Positions 41,365-52,805 of a DNA stretch of 64,000 nucleotides are shown piece after piece. A program made the position numbers and the translations under genes. The notes beneath the pieces are model-generated. The model was not told where the DNA came from. It ran no database searches and was given only the letters and a program-made list of their open reading frames with translations. The stretch comes from Leucosporidium creatinivorum (lineage: Eukaryota > Basidiomycota > Microbotryomycetes > Leucosporidiales > Leucosporidiaceae), in contig BCKL01000002.1 in the NCBI GenBank assembly GCA_001600635.1, forward strand, positions 437,425 through 501,424. The letters run 5' to 3'. Numbering within the stretch: position 1 is the stretch's first letter; the number at the start of each line of letters is the position of its first letter.

Positions 41365-41800
41365 CTTCGCCTCTTGCATCTCCACCCTCTTCACTTCCCG
41401 ACGCGCTCCCACCTCTTGCTTTCCTACGCTCACCTCGTCTCTTCTCGCTTTCAACTTCGCTGCTGGACTAGGACGACACGAGCTATTGATATCGAAGCTA
41501 CTGGTGAGGCTGTACTGCTCTGTACTCCTCTATAGCCCACAGCTGACGATCCGTGACCGTTAGAAAGGACGCTCGAATCCGCTCTGCTCCTCGCTGAAAG
41601 CTCGCTGCCCGAGACTCGCGCGCTCGCTACAGGTTCGTCGACGCTCACAGTAACCTTGAACTTGTCGCTGAACTCCCGATACCGCTACAGCTTTCCCATC
41701 GCTCGCGTTCGCTGCTCTCACCTCGTCGCGTCCCTCTTCATCGCCGGCACCACATCCTCAGCTCTTTCAAACGCTCTCCCCATACGCTCTCACCGCCGCC
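41365..41800 (+). other. Spliced 5' leader of copy D (family leader repeat)
   Basis: It contains the family leader block in order: CACCTCTTGCTTTCCTACGC, ACTAGGACGACACGAGCTAT, GGTGAGGCTGTACTGCTCTG, GGACGCTCGAATCCGCTCTG. It matches the leaders of copies A and C more closely than the proteins match. Splice signals are present near 41505/41570 and 41631/41690. Non-coding. Confidence 0.6.
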
Positions 41801-43421
41801 ATGAGCTCCCCTTATACCTCCGTCTCGCCACCGTCGCTGTCAAACCTGCCACTCGAGATCAAGCGGATGATCGCTTCGCACGCTCTGCACCAGGATCAGG
41901 CGTTCAGTAAACAGAAGGAGCGCATTGGCGAGATCTAGGACGAGGACATTTATCCACCAAGGGAGGATGTCAAGGAAGGCAACAGCCTGGGCACCCTCTT
42001 TCGGCTCGACCGAGCATGGAGCGCCATCGCCGCCCCTTTCGTCTTCCGCGTGAGTCTTCTTCGAGCCTCTGACCGGATCAGCATGAGCTGACTATGCCCT
42101 GTCTACTATACAGCGCCTGGACTCACCTAACTGCACCAGCCCTCTCTTTCGGAGTGTGATCCTGCCGAAGTACGCTCAATTCGTCGAGGAGGTCGCCTTC
42201 GACATGGGAGGCGAGACGACAACAGAGGAAGAGGACGCCGCCATCGACGCCAGCGACAGGGAGCTCATGATCGCCCTGCCTTTCTTTCCCCGACTCCGCC
42301 GTCTAGAGCTCCTCGCCTATCACGTCTACACCTTCCTCTCCCTCTCCCTTTATCGTGGCGCCGACAATCGCCCTTCGCACGAGGTCCAGATTCACCGTCA
42401 AGCATTTCTCCACGTCGTTCGAAATGTCAAACAGCTCACGCTGCGTAGGTCCACCCCCGCCGTCTTCGCGTGGGTTATCGCCGCCATGCCCGCCCTCCAG
42501 CGCCTGTCCATCCGAGGTTTCCACTTTGGGGAGGGCAACGAGGACTTCAACCCGCGCACAGAGGAGGAGGACCAACGGTCATTCGAGGCTGCCGTTGCAG
42601 CTTGCGAATTCCTCGTCGAGCTGGACGTCGGCTATGAAAACTGGGGTTCCGAAGGAGCGGCATTCGGCAACAGCTGGGGGGAGCACGACTGGAAGTTCCG
42701 CTCAAGCTTGCGATCACTCAGGACCACCTTCCCTCTTGGAGAGCACCTGACGGAACCCATTTGGTCCTTCGCCGAGCACTTCGCCGACACGCTCGAGGAC
42801 CTACATCTCTCTGTGCCCTCCGACCCCGCCGAGGCGAGCGCGCTCTTCAAGCAGAAGACGCCCAAGATGGTCGACTTCTCCAAGCTCCACTCGCTCAGCT
42901 GGTCCTCTCCCTCCGCCGTCATGCTCGTCCTCCTCCAGCGCTTCGCTTCCTCCCCTCTCGTCCAGATCGACGTCGGACTCGAAAAGGACACCAAGGACAA
43001 GGAGGACGAGCTCTTCGGCGCCGCAATGACTGCCGCGCTCGACCCTCACCGGTCGACACTCAGGATAATCACCTTTTGTGGCCGTTCCGCCGAAGGGCCA
43101 GGCGCCACCCCTCGCGTCTGCACGTCCTACGAGTTCGACGATGGAACGGTTGCGACCGCAGTCATCAAAAACTCTTGGGACATCTGGACCGAACGGAGGA
43201 GGAACCGTCGGTATCTCAACCCTCAACAGGCGTGGATGACCGAGCGGCGCTGCGACGCCATCGCCGAGGTCGCCCACTCTCCTCTGAACCTGGCGGGAAG
43301 GATACGAGCGACCGGTGACGTGTATGGAGCGGAGACGCTCATGGCGGTGCGAGCCGATGAGGTCGTTGATGTTGAAGGAGCAGCTTTGAGGGACCGGCTT
43401 GGGCGAGAGCTGAGGGAGTGA
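41801..43421 (+). pseudogene. F-box-like/LRR family copy D, premature stop and frame-shifted tail
   Basis: ATG at 41801 opens LSNLPLEIKRMIASHALHQD, but codon 46 (41936-41938) is TAG inside the F-box-like exon. The sequence after it still matches the family (LFRLDRAWSAIAAPFVFR). The usual intron (42054-42113) joins exon 2 (42114-43421), which is open and leucine-rich (FFPRLRRLELL, VKQLTLRRSTPAVFAWVIAAMPALQRLSI). Near 43352, two bases present in copy F are missing, so the final 25 residues are out of the family frame. Copy D is inverted relative to copy F and shares an almost identical 3' end with it. A shorter protein from an internal Met in exon 2 cannot be excluded. Confidence 0.65.
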
Positions 43422-43795
43422 TGGTAGTTGTCTAGGCCGTCAAGTGGGAGGGGTCACGAGATGCGATGTACTTATAAGTCTCGTTCGGCTCGGTCCAATG
43501 CCCGTGAAGTCGCTCGAAAGGCTAAGCAAAGCGAGCTCGGCGTTAGCTTTCACTGAGCTGAGGCGTAGCTACCCGCAAGAGCTAGCTCCAGCTTGGTGGA
43601 TCGCGTCCGACGCTACCGTCTTGCAATCGTTGCTGCTCGCGCGACTTCGGCTCAGCTTCACTTCGGCGCTGAGGAGAGGAGCGAAAGGGGGGCAGCGCTG
43701 AGCGGGAAGGCTGGAGAGCTGCAGGGAGCGTTGCAGAGAGTCAGCGGTCTATATCGAGCTCTCACAGTACCCTACAGCCACTTCGGACCCTTCAC
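43225..43795 (+). repeat. Arm 1 of a near-identical inverted repeat (with 56285-56870)
   Basis: The last 60 codons of copy D and about 370 bp of downstream sequence are nearly identical, in reverse complement, to the end and flank of copy F. Identity is visibly much higher than in the upstream coding sequence. Copies D and F face each other about 13 kb apart. Confidence 0.7.
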
Positions 43796-43810
43796 CAGCT
43801 GCACCCCCTC

Positions 43811-44300
43811 AGCGCTCGGCGCTCCCCCGCTCCCCTCCGACCGGCCTAAGCCCTAAGCTGCTTCATCCTGCCACCTCTCAGCTCAACCGCAAGAGCGATA
43901 GCAACACGACTGAACTGCGCCATGTGCTCAAAGCTAAACCCAGGTTGACTCATCGTGTCGCTCGAGCTGTGAATCGCTTTGCTCGAGTCGGCGAAGGTGC
44001 ACTCGATGGTGAAGGCCGAGGGGGCGCCGATCTTGGTTCAAGAGGCCTGTTGGAGGGAATGAGGGTCAGTGTGGTGTAGAAGACGAGAGGTGTGTGGGAG
44101 ACGTGCGTGGTCGGAGCAGGCCTGGGTGTGAGGAAAGCCGAAGGGGGAAAGACGAGAGGAAGGAAACCGTTAGCGGCCGGCTGAGAGCTGTAGGAGGGTA
44201 GCAGAGAGCTCAGAAACTCACGTAGCCGCAGATAGTGTCTGTAAATTGAAGCTCCGAGTTTTTCGTGATGATGCGAGCGAGGTGTTCGGTGAAGTCGGGA
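43811..44300 (-). pseudogene. Duplicated 3' fragment of the adjacent M28 aminopeptidase gene
   Basis: This fragment matches 44620-45085 of the intact gene: 3' flank, last exon, the intron, the 15-base exon coding ACSDH, the next intron, and the start of the preceding exon (DFTEHLAR). Introns are retained, so it is a DNA-level duplication, in tandem and same orientation. It ends abruptly near 44300. The last exon begins AS-stop where the parent has ASW, so it is non-functional. Its other side abuts the 3' flank of F-box-like copy D. Confidence 0.8.
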
Positions 44301-44641
44301 AGGGCGAGGGCAGCAACGCCGAGCTCGGCATTGAAGAGAGGATTGCGCTGCGGGGGAGCAGCGTCGTGAGCTCGGTATGCGCACAGCTATCTCTGTCGCT
44401 AGTCTAGAGCACAAGCCCTTGCCCTCGCCAGAGCTTTCGAGTTCGCCATAATGTTCTACGAGCAGGAGAGCAGCTCGACCGAAGACGACTAAAGCTCGGA
44501 CTCTCGTCTCTCTAAACCCGCGCTTAAATGAGGAATAGTTAATGTCAATAAGAACAGAATAAGCTTAGCATCTACATCTCCACCCGATGCTCTACCCTCT
44601 TCAGCCCTCTCCAACCCCCTCGGCGCTCTCCCTCTCCCCGC
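44301..44641. other. Spacer between peptidase fragment and intact peptidase gene
   Basis: No coding signal was recognised. It contains AT-rich stretches near 44515-44570, unusual here, which probably belong to the peptidase 3' flank. Confidence 0.4.
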
Positions 44642-46372
44642 CTAAGCCCTAAGCTGCTTCAATCCCTCTCCACCTCCCAACTCGACCGCCAGAGCAATAG
44701 CAACCCTGCTGAACTGCGCCATGTGCTCAAAGCTGAAGCCAGGCTGACTGATGGTATCGCTCGAGCTGTGGATCGCCTTGCTCGAATCGGCGAAGGTGGA
44801 CTCGATGGTGAAGGCCGAGGGGGCGCCGATCTTGGTCCAAGAAGCCTGTGAGAGGGAGAGAGGGTCAGTGTGGTGTAGAAGACGAGGTGGGGTGTGGGAA
44901 GCCGTACGTGATCGGAGCAGGCCTGGGTGGTGAGCAAAACCGAAGCGGAAAAGGCGAAAGGTAGGAAAGCGTCAGTTGCCCTCTGAGATCTGTAGGGAGG
45001 CAGCAGAGATCTCAGAAACTCACGTAACCGCATTCTGTACTAGTCCAGCCGATCTCCGAGTACTCTGTAATAACGCGAGCGAGATGCTCGGTGAAGTCGG
45101 GGTCGACAAAGTCGCGAATGAGGCCGATGGTGGGCTTGGTGCCCTCCTTGACGACGGCGGTCATGTCCAGCTGGAGGTAGGCGCGGACCTTCTTGCTGGC
45201 CTTGGCGTAGGCTTGCGCGATGGCCTGGGATCCGAGAAGTCCGCCTTCCTCGGCTGAGTTCCAGTGAAGCTCAACCGGGCTGAGAGAGGGCGTGAAGGAG
45301 GCGTCGACCAGAACGCGGAAAGCCTGGAGAAGCGAGGTCGTTCCGGAGCCGTCATCGTCTGTTTTGTCGAAGGGAGGGTCAGCCGAGTGGAAGGGAGCTC
45401 GGCGCAAGCTCGAGCGAGCTGAAGCAGTCAACCTACCAGCTCCGGGAGCCGAGAGGAAGGGAAGAAGGTTGGTCGAGTCCTGGTGGGCTGTGAGGCGAGC
45501 AAAAGCATCAGCAAGTGCCGCAGAACGGCCGAGGAGACCGGCACTCACCTCCGAGGATGACAATCTCGTCCGAAGTCTTGTTGCCGCTGAAGGCAGCCTC
45601 GGGCTCGAAGCGAACGATGATGGAGTTCTGTCCCCACGAGTGAGGGAACTCGGTGATGGTGATGGGGAGCTTCGAGTTGGTTTTGGCGATCTATTCGGCG
45701 GAAGGGAGGGTCAGCTCGGCCTTGTGAGAACAGCGAAACAGCGGAACTTACGTCCTTGAGGGTCTTGAGGAGGAATTGTTGACTTTGCTGTAGGCGTGGA
45801 GAGCTGTCAGCGTGTACTATAAGGCGCAGAACACCGGCAAACAGCTCAGCTTGCCCGTCTCGGAGCGGTAGTAACGAGTGCGATGAGCTGAGAAGGCCGT
45901 CAAGAAGGTCTTCATCTCCTTGATGTCAATAGCCTTGAACAAGCTGCTGAGCTTCTTGCTCGTGTAGGTCAACTTGGAGGGGAAGGTCTCTGCACAAGAA
46001 AGACCGAGCTCGTCAGCCTGGATCGGGGTCACGCGAGTGGAGCGCAAGGCAAGGCAACGCACGCTTCTCCTGTACAAGCAACAGCTGCTCTTCGTCCGTG
46101 ACATCCATGAACCGCTTTCCTTGGAGCACGAGAAGCGCCTTCTCTCCCTCGGTGATCTCGAGCGCCTCTGCCCCGTCCTCGAGACGGACCCGCCTCGTCT
46201 CTGGGAATGAGGCGAGGTGCTTCTCCAGCTGGCGGAGGTGGCAAGGAGGGAGTTGAAGCGAGGGGAGGATCGAGGAGAGGGATGCAGGTTGAGCGAAAGT
46301 GAGCTGTTGCTGAGGGAGGGCCGAAACGAGCGAGGCGGAGAGAGCGAGGAGGGGGAGCGCCGCGATGAGCAT
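44642..46372 (-). CDS. Secreted leucine aminopeptidase, M28E family
   Basis: Eight exons (46372-46063, 45989-45835, 45787-45752, 45690-45549, 45487-45437, 45358-45024, 44922-44908, 44845-44642) give 415 aa. A signal peptide MLIAALPLLALSASLVSALP is followed by a propeptide. The dizinc site is complete: GAHQDS (His, Asp), GADDDGSGT (bridging Asp), NSAEEGGLLGS (catalytic Glu and ligand Glu), QLDM, and CSDHASW (His), the last supplied by a 15-base exon. It resembles fungal Lap1-type enzymes of 380-400 aa that trim hydrophobic N-termini extracellularly or in the vacuole. The donor of intron 2 is least certain; I used GTGTTC. Confidence 0.88.
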
Positions 46373-46593
46373 GACGGTCGAAGGGAGCGCTTATCGCTTG
46401 TGGTGGAGAGGAAGCGAGGATGTAGGGGAGCGCAGGGGCGGAGCTGCGAAATACGAGTCGACTTGAGAGTCGAGTGAACGGCGAGATAACAACCACCGAA
46501 GGCGAGGATTCGCAAGCTGGAGGCTTCGGCTTGCCCTCCCGCCTCATCGAGCTCGTTTCGGCTTTCTCAGCACACGCCCTTGATCAAGCCAGC
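46373..46593. promoter_or_regulatory. Divergent promoter aminopeptidase / DUF1748 gene
   Basis: A 221-bp spacer separates the two start codons. No motif was recognised. Confidence 0.4.
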
Positions 46594-47080
46594 ATGTTCG
46601 GCAGGGTGAGATCACATCACTGCTTTGCTACAGGCTCGCCCCAGCTGACTCCTGATCTCCCAGCTCTTTCACCTCACCTTGGACGCCCTCCTCATCTCCG
46701 CCGTCCTCGCCGGCATCAAGGTGGGCGTGGCGATGCAGAGCGTGTTCCTCGAGCTCATACTGAACGGCTCTACACTCCTGCAGCGCTCCACCGGCCTGTC
46801 ACCCGCGGTCGGCAAGCTCAAGAATAAGGACTTGAAGCAACTCGCCGTCACTTACCTCGAGCTGGGCGAGTGGGTCTGTACGTGCACTGTTGTCTGCTTT
46901 TCGAGAGCTCCCCTCGCCTGCTGCTGTAGCTGACCTCGCCATCCTCCCGATTCTCTAGGCGACTTGAGCATGTGGGTCGCTTCGCCGATCTCTCACATCA
47001 CGTCAAAGTGCTCAAGCTGACCTCTTTTCTCATGCAGCGTTGTAATGGGGCGTTCTTCAGCGTTCGAGCGCCGGCGCTGA
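46594..47080 (+). CDS. DUF1748 small mitochondrial-type protein
   Basis: Exons 46594-46605, 46664-46720, 46784-46877, 46959-46971, 47038-47080 give 72 aa. The sequence MFGRLFHLTLDALLISAVLAGIKRSTG and LGEWVCDLSIVVMG match the conserved pattern of fungal DUF1748 proteins, which are 70-85 aa. Two short hydrophobic stretches suggest membrane association. The function of the family is not established. It is too short and fragmented for simple ORF calling: the largest exon is 94 bases and two are 12-13 bases. Confidence 0.85.
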
Positions 47081-47359
47081 GGTGCGGCAGCCAGAGGAAT
47101 AGCATCGCCGAAGGGAGACGTAGGCGACGGCAGGGACGAGCGCATTGTGTTGTACGTGAGTCGGAGGATCCGCGTTTTGGAAATGCAGTTCTGTACATGT
47201 TCTGTCGTCGCCATAGCGGCACGTCTCCGGAAATCCAGCAGCGAGCTCGGCTCTGAGCTCCTCGCAGCGATCGCTCGGCGCTGCTCGCTTCCTCTCCATC
47301 AGGACTCGCCGGAGGCCCAGCGAAACGACTGCTGGTTTACAGCGCTCTTCTGGCCCGAA

Positions 47360-48093
47360 TCAACCGAGGTAATTGTACACGAAGAAATGGAGGATCAAGC
47401 TGCCGAACACGAAGTCGGCGAAGGCTCTACGACGGGCGACTGGGGGTCAGCTGAAGGCTAGGAGGGCAGCGAAAGGAAGAGTAAAAGCTCACCGTTCAGG
47501 CGAGATGGTAGGGAACACCTCCTTGTTGGCAGGGTTGACTTGAGATCGCATCGAAGCGGTGAGCACGAACTGGCCGACCGTGGCGGAGAAGCTGTGGGCG
47601 AGCAAGGGTCGGTCAGCCGTGGAAATCATAGCGCTACATTCCAGTGACAGCTCACCCGCCGAGGAAGGCGTTGAAAGGGTAGTTGGTCACGACGAGGCAG
47701 TAGACGAATTGAGCGATGCCGGTGAGCATAAGGAAGAGCTGCAGCGAGTCGAGTAGCTTGAGGTTCTTCGGTGCTATTGAGAGAGTACGCGCCGAGGTCA
47801 GCTCTGCTCTACAGTGCAGCAGCGACGCGCTCGGAGCTCGTCTCTCAGGCTCCACGCCTCGCGCAGCTGGTCGAGCCGCTTCAGGACGTACTGGTGTCGA
47901 TGTAGCTCGTCCAGAGGCCGTCTAGTGAGCTGAAGAAGCCAGCATTTGGTGTTGCTACAGGCTCTTTCCTGGCGATAGCCGCAGGAGGGATGACGGGCGC
48001 TGGCTTGGACGTGCTGGCGGAGGAGGAAGCGGCAGCAGCGGCTGCTGAGGGTGAATCTGCTGTAGAGCGGGATACGACGCGTTTGGGTGCCAT
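47360..48093 (-). CDS. OST2: Oligosaccharyltransferase subunit OST2 / DAD1
   Basis: Exons 48093-47892, 47773-47656, 47591-47493, 47426-47360 give 161 aa. The C-terminal 110 residues are DAD1: KNLKLLDSLQLFLMLTGIAQF, FPFN-type NYPFNAFLGGF, SMRSQVNPANK, FPTISPERAFADFVFGSLIL, ending VYNYLG. Three membrane segments are evident. The N-terminal 45 residues are Ala/Ser-rich and extra compared with animals. It is an essential subunit of the ER N-glycosylation complex. Divergent to RRP14 over 153 bp. Confidence 0.94.
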
Positions 48094-48246
48094 TGCTGTA
48101 GGTCGATTCGAAGTGACGAAGTGAGATGTAGCAGGTCAAGAGGGGCCGAGCCGAATCTGTCTCGAAGTGCTGAGCGCTGTGCTCGCTTCGCTGCTCTCCT
48201 CCCTTCCCGCCTCACCCTCGCTTGTTCATCTCGAGGCGACAAAACG
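48094..48246. promoter_or_regulatory. 153-bp bidirectional promoter OST2 / RRP14
   Basis: Start codons of OST2 (-) and RRP14 (+) are 153 bases apart, so both core promoters lie here. No named motif was recognised. Confidence 0.5.
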
Positions 48247-50076
48247 ATGGCAACAGCAGCTTCCACTTCAACGCAGAGGGAGGAGATCAAGGTCAGCCTA
48301 CTACAGCCTCATCTCTGTAGCTTGACAGCTCGGTCCCTAACCCAGCTTTTGCGTTCTGCTCTCGACACAGGCCAGCCTCAAGGCTCACAACGACTCGTTC
48401 GATCAACTCTTGCGCTACATCCCAGCAAAGTACTACATTCACACCGAGGAGGCTCCCAAACCCGCTGTACGTCTGCTCGCTAGTAGCTCAGCAGCAGCAA
48501 GAGCTAACGCCCTTCGCGCTTTTCGTTGCGGCCGCTCTCGTTCCTCCAGGCTCCCCTCACCAAGGCGCAAAAGAAGGCAGCCAAGAAGAAGGCCAACGAT
48601 GTCAACGTAAAGGCTGCCAAGTCCGAAGCGCTCAAGAAGGCTCGCATCGCCAGGGTTAGTCTCTCGCGCCCCAGGCCTCTTTTTTGCGTCTCCCCGCTGA
48701 CTTTCCTCGGGCTCTGAACGACTACAGTACGACCCCGACGAGCCGAGGACTATCCCTGAGATCCAGGCTGCCAAAGCCGAGGCGGACAAGAAGGGCAAGG
48801 AGCGAGCCGAGGACGATTCGGACTGGGAGGATGATTCTCAGGCCGACCAGGAGGACGACGACGAGGATGAGGAGGACGAGGACTCGGCCAATGATACCGA
48901 CTTTGCCGATTCCGACGACGAGGAGATCACCGTCCCCGTCCTGCGCAAGCATCAAGCCTCGGACGGCCCCGCGCCTACCATCACCGAGTTGCGCGAGAAG
49001 TTGCAGCAGCGGATCGCCGACATCCAAGCGCACAAGCGTGGCGCTGGAGCCGAGAGCAAGGAGGGTGAGGTCAAGAGCAAGGAGGAGCTGTTGGAGGAGA
49101 GGAGGAGGAGGGGAGTGTTGAGGGATAACAGGAGGAAGAAGAGGCGGGCCGAGAGGAGGGAGGAGAAGCCTAGGACGAGGGATAACGAGCCGAGTAATGG
49201 AAGGAAGGGTGGAGGAAAGGCTAATGCCCCGCCTAAGGAGCCGAAGGTCTGGGATGATGATCGACGAGGTGGAAGGGATGGAGGAGACGATGAGGAGGAG
49301 AGGCCGAGGAAGAAGACCAAGGTGCGTGGCTCGCGTCTCACCCTCTCTACACCACACTGAATCTATTCATACTACAGGCCGAGCCCGAGTCCGCCTTCGC
49401 CCCCGAGCCCCTCGCCGTCGTCCCTATCAAGAAGGCCGTCGCCGCTCCCAAGCCCGCCGCTCCCGACGCCTCGGCCCTCACCTTCTCCACCCTCGACTTC
49501 TCTACCTCGGCCCTCCTCTCCGCGCAAAACAACCTCGGACCCAAAGCCCTCGCCAAGCTGCAGACCAAGAAGTCCAAGCACGCCCTGCCTAAGGACCCGA
49601 ACGCCGCGTTGGAGGTGTTGGCGGCGAGGAAGGAGAGATTGGAGAAGTTGGACCCGGAGCAGAGGGAGAAGAAGGAGGAGAAGGATAGGTGGGAGAAGGT
49701 CGAGATGAAGGCGGGGGGTGAGAAGGTTAGGGATGATGAGAAGAGGTTGAAGAAGATGGCCAAGAGGCAGGAGAAGATCAAGTCGAAGAGTGCGAAGGCT
49801 TGGTACGTTCTTCATTCTCTCTCTCTCCTCTTCTCTTACCCGCACTAACCGACTACACTACGATCCAACAGGGCCGCGCGCAAGGAGACCGTCTCGTCCA
49901 ACATTTCGGCAAAGATTGAGAAGCGCAACAACAACCTCGCGGCGCGGGTCAAGCAGGCCAAGGACAAGAAGGCGGGCATCAAGGTCAAGTCGCAGAGCGT
50001 CAAAACCAAGAGCAAGTCTCATGCTGGGCGTGTCAAGACGGGCGGTGGAAGGCCTGGGTTCGAGGGAAAGAAGTAG
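48247..50076 (+). CDS. RRP14: Ribosome biogenesis protein RRP14 / SURF6
   Basis: Exons 48247-48291, 48371-48466, 48550-48654, 48728-49321, 49378-49802, 49872-50076 give 489 aa. The N-terminal RRP14 motif is present (SLKAHNDSFDQLLRYIPAKYY). An acidic domain and the basic SURF6 domain follow: LREKLQQRIADIQAHKRG, RDNRRKKRRAERREEK, KEEKDRWEKVEMKAGGEKVR, KRLKKMAKRQEKIKSKS, and the conserved end RVKTGGGRPGFEGKK. RRP14 is a nucleolar protein needed for both pre-60S and pre-40S assembly. Strong charge bias and coiled coil are as expected. Confidence 0.93.
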
Positions 50077-50624
50077 GGCGCTGTTTGGGTGGAGCAGCAG
50101 AGAGGGGAGCAGAAGGACGCTGCATTGTACTTTTTCTTTTTCACACTTTCTCATTTCTCCCCCGTCGAACTACGTTGACGAGATGCGAGAGCGGTAGAGC
50201 AGTGGTGAAAGAGATGATCGCCGAGCTCGCCCTCGCCAGGGCAGCAGCATTGAGGTTGTCGCTCGTCTTCTCCTACACCAGGAGCAGCTCGCTTCCACAT
50301 CCCTAGCGCTCACTCCCGCATCCCCCCCCCCGCGACTCTCTTCTCGCTCCCGCTCGCCCTCTCCGCTCGCTCGCCTTCTCGCCCCGAAGTGAGAAACGAA
50401 AAAAAGGCATTCGCTCGATTGTAGGTAGTTTAGTGAAGTCTCAAAAGGGCGTAAAAAAACGAAAATGTGCAAAGAAACAAAAAGGGGGATGAAATGCCCT
50501 CGCGAGCTGTGACGCTACGAGGGATTGAAAGTGAATCGCCGCCGCCGCTCTGCTCCTTCTTTTCTCGTCCACCCCACTGCTTCACCACACCACACCACAC
50601 CGCACCAAAGAGGTCGGAACCGCT
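50077..50624. other. Intergenic region between convergent RRP14 and SAR1
   Basis: This 548-bp spacer holds two 3' UTRs. A short CACAC-type run lies at about 50585-50605. No gene was recognised. Confidence 0.4.
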
Positions 50625-52052
50625 TCAGATGAAGTTGGCCAACCAGCGGAATCCTGTACACGTATCCTCGGTCAGCTCTGCTCTCTGCTCGACGGGAGGC
50701 AGAAGAAGGGAGAAGGAAGGGAGAAGGGACTGACCCTCTCCGTAGCCCTGGCGCATGACGACCGAGCACATGAAGATCTCGATGGGTCGGATGTTCTCGG
50801 TCAATGGGGTCTTGCCCTATGTGATTGTTCGGCGAGGAGGAGAGGAGCGGAGGGGGGAAGGGCGAGTAGGAAGGCGAGGGGTGTCAGCGGTCGTTCGCTC
50901 AATGAGAGGAAAGCGAGGAAAGGTTCGAGGAACGAGGGAGAAAGAGAACACCCACCTTGCCAGTGGTAGCATGCAGCCCAAGGGCATACCTCAACTCCTC
51001 CTCGCTGACCGCGCCCTGGGCATCAATCTTGTTTCCCAGCACGAGGAAGGGGACCTTGCTCAGCTCCTCGATGGAGAGAAGGGCATCGAGCTCGGCCTTG
51101 GACTCGTGGAAGCGCTCGACGTCTTGCGAGTCGACGAGGAAGACGATGCCGTCCACTTCGGGGAAGTAGTCCTTCCAGAGACGGCGGGCTGTGGGGGTGG
51201 GGGCGAGAGAGGGGGTCAGTAGGGGGGTCAGGGTGGGAGCAAGGAAGGGAGGGGAGGGGACGGAACGGACCCTGCTGGTGACCTCCGAGATCGTAGGTCG
51301 TGAACTTGACGTTGCCGATGGCGAGCTCCTCGGAGGCTGTGAGCGACGGGCGCAGAGGTGCAAGGTCAGCGTACGTTCTCGTGGTATCTGACCATTCAAG
51401 TATCCCTGGCAGCTGAATCCCGAGCCACTCCCTTAAACCACGGTTCAACAAATCCCCTGGTCTCTCATCTCGAGCTCCGAAAGGCAAAGCAAGCGAGACT
51501 CACTAGGGTGAAGAGTAGGCTGAAGGGTAGCAAGACGATCGTTCTTCAGCATGTGAAGGAGGGTCTGTTCGGGGGTTGAGATTTAACGCGGGCAGGGAGA
51601 AGCGGAGGTGAGACGCGTCAGTTGGGGTGCATCTTTCGAGACGAGCGCAAGATGCAGTAGAGTGGACAGCAAGACTGACGGTCTTTCCGGCATTGTCGAG
51701 ACCGAGGAAGAGGATCTTGGCGTTCTGTTGAGCGTGTGGAATGAGGGGCGAGAGAGGGAGAAGCGCGAGGAAGGGGGAGAACCGACGTTAGTTTCAAGTG
51801 TACTTGGAGCGGGAGCAAAGCGGGAGCAAAGCGGGAGAGGTGTAGGCGACGAAAGGGACGGAATGTAGAAGGGTACAGGATTGCTAGCTGACCTTGTTGA
51901 CGAGACCTGGGAGAGGGTGGCAAGGCAAGGCAAGGCAAGGGCGAGTATCAGCGCGTGTTCCGAGTGATGGTGATTTGTAGCTGGGTAGGCAGGAGAGGAG
52001 AGAACATACCGAAAGAAGCGAGGACGTCGAACACCCAGCGGTAGATCCACAT
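50625..52052 (-). CDS. SAR1: COPII small GTPase SAR1
   Basis: Exons 52052-52010, 51906-51893, 51724-51680, 51564-51504, 51336-51271, 51188-50956, 50816-50735, 50653-50625 give 190 aa. The amphipathic N-helix is [16 protein letters not shown]-motifs are [11 protein letters not shown], the switch I Thr in LQPTLHPTSEELA, DLGGHQQARRLW, GNKID and CSVVM. The C-terminal [13 protein letters not shown] is diagnostic for SAR1. It recruits Sec23/24 at ER exit sites. One exon is 14 bases. Confidence 0.96.
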
Positions 52053-52804
52053 GATTAGAGAAGAGAGAGAGAGAGGGAGGCTGAGAGAGCAGCGAGACGA
52101 GTCGGGACGGGAGACGAGACGAGAGAGTGGGAGAGACCACAACAGCAGCAGTGAAAGAGGTACAGAAGTCAGCGAGGGAGCCATGTACAAGGCTACAGAG
52201 CTGATCAGACTCACGAGAAGAGGGGGAAAGGGAGGTGAGGGGAAGAAAGAAGAGGAGCGCTCGAGCTGCACGGCGAGGTCGTCGAATCAATCGAATCGCT
52301 CAGACGTGGCTTGCATCCCGACTACATCTTTCGCACATCTCTTCTCGCCTTTCTGTACCCGACCAGATCAGCTACAACACCTCCCACCTGCTCAGCTACA
52401 GCCTCCAACGCTCATCGTCCGCCGTCACCACGCACCCTCGTCGCTCGTCTCTCGCTAAGCTCAGCCCTCCTCGCTCGGTGCAGCCACACTTCGCACCAAC
52501 AGTAGGTCTCTACGCTTGCTGCTCTACACCTTGGCATCACTGGGAAGCATCGTCGTCACTTGAAGGTGTAGCTCGAGCGCGACTCTCGGGTCTCAACCTC
52601 AACCTCGATTCGCTCGGGCTATAAGGGTGGGAAGTGCTGCAGGGGAATAGGTGCAAGTGGGAGGGATTCGGAGACACAGTTACGTGCTATCAGGCTAGAT
52701 TCGCTAGCCTACAAAGCCACAACCAAGGTCGACCCCACTGTCGCTCTCGACTCGGTCGACGTGCGCAGATCTGTAGCTAACCAGGCTCTCTCCGATTGCT
52801 CGCA
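52053..52804. promoter_or_regulatory. Divergent promoter region SAR1 / VMA8, with VMA8 5' UTR and first intron
   Basis: It is 752 bp long. The right part must contain the 5' UTR exon of VMA8 that ends in A, and the first intron, whose CTAAC branch (near 52775) and CGCAG acceptor (52801-52805) are visible. One possible donor is GTTACG near 52680. No other gene was recognised. Confidence 0.45.
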
Positions 52805-52805
52805 G

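Noticed and set aside
41370-41563. Leader repeat read as protein (for example AHLVSR...GRHRQL-like peptides)
   Set aside because: The frame with the longest peptide differs between copies and stops occur in several, so coding is unlikely.
48722-49357. Leucine-rich minus-strand frame of 211 codons
   Set aside because: Antisense of the charged RRP14 coding exon.
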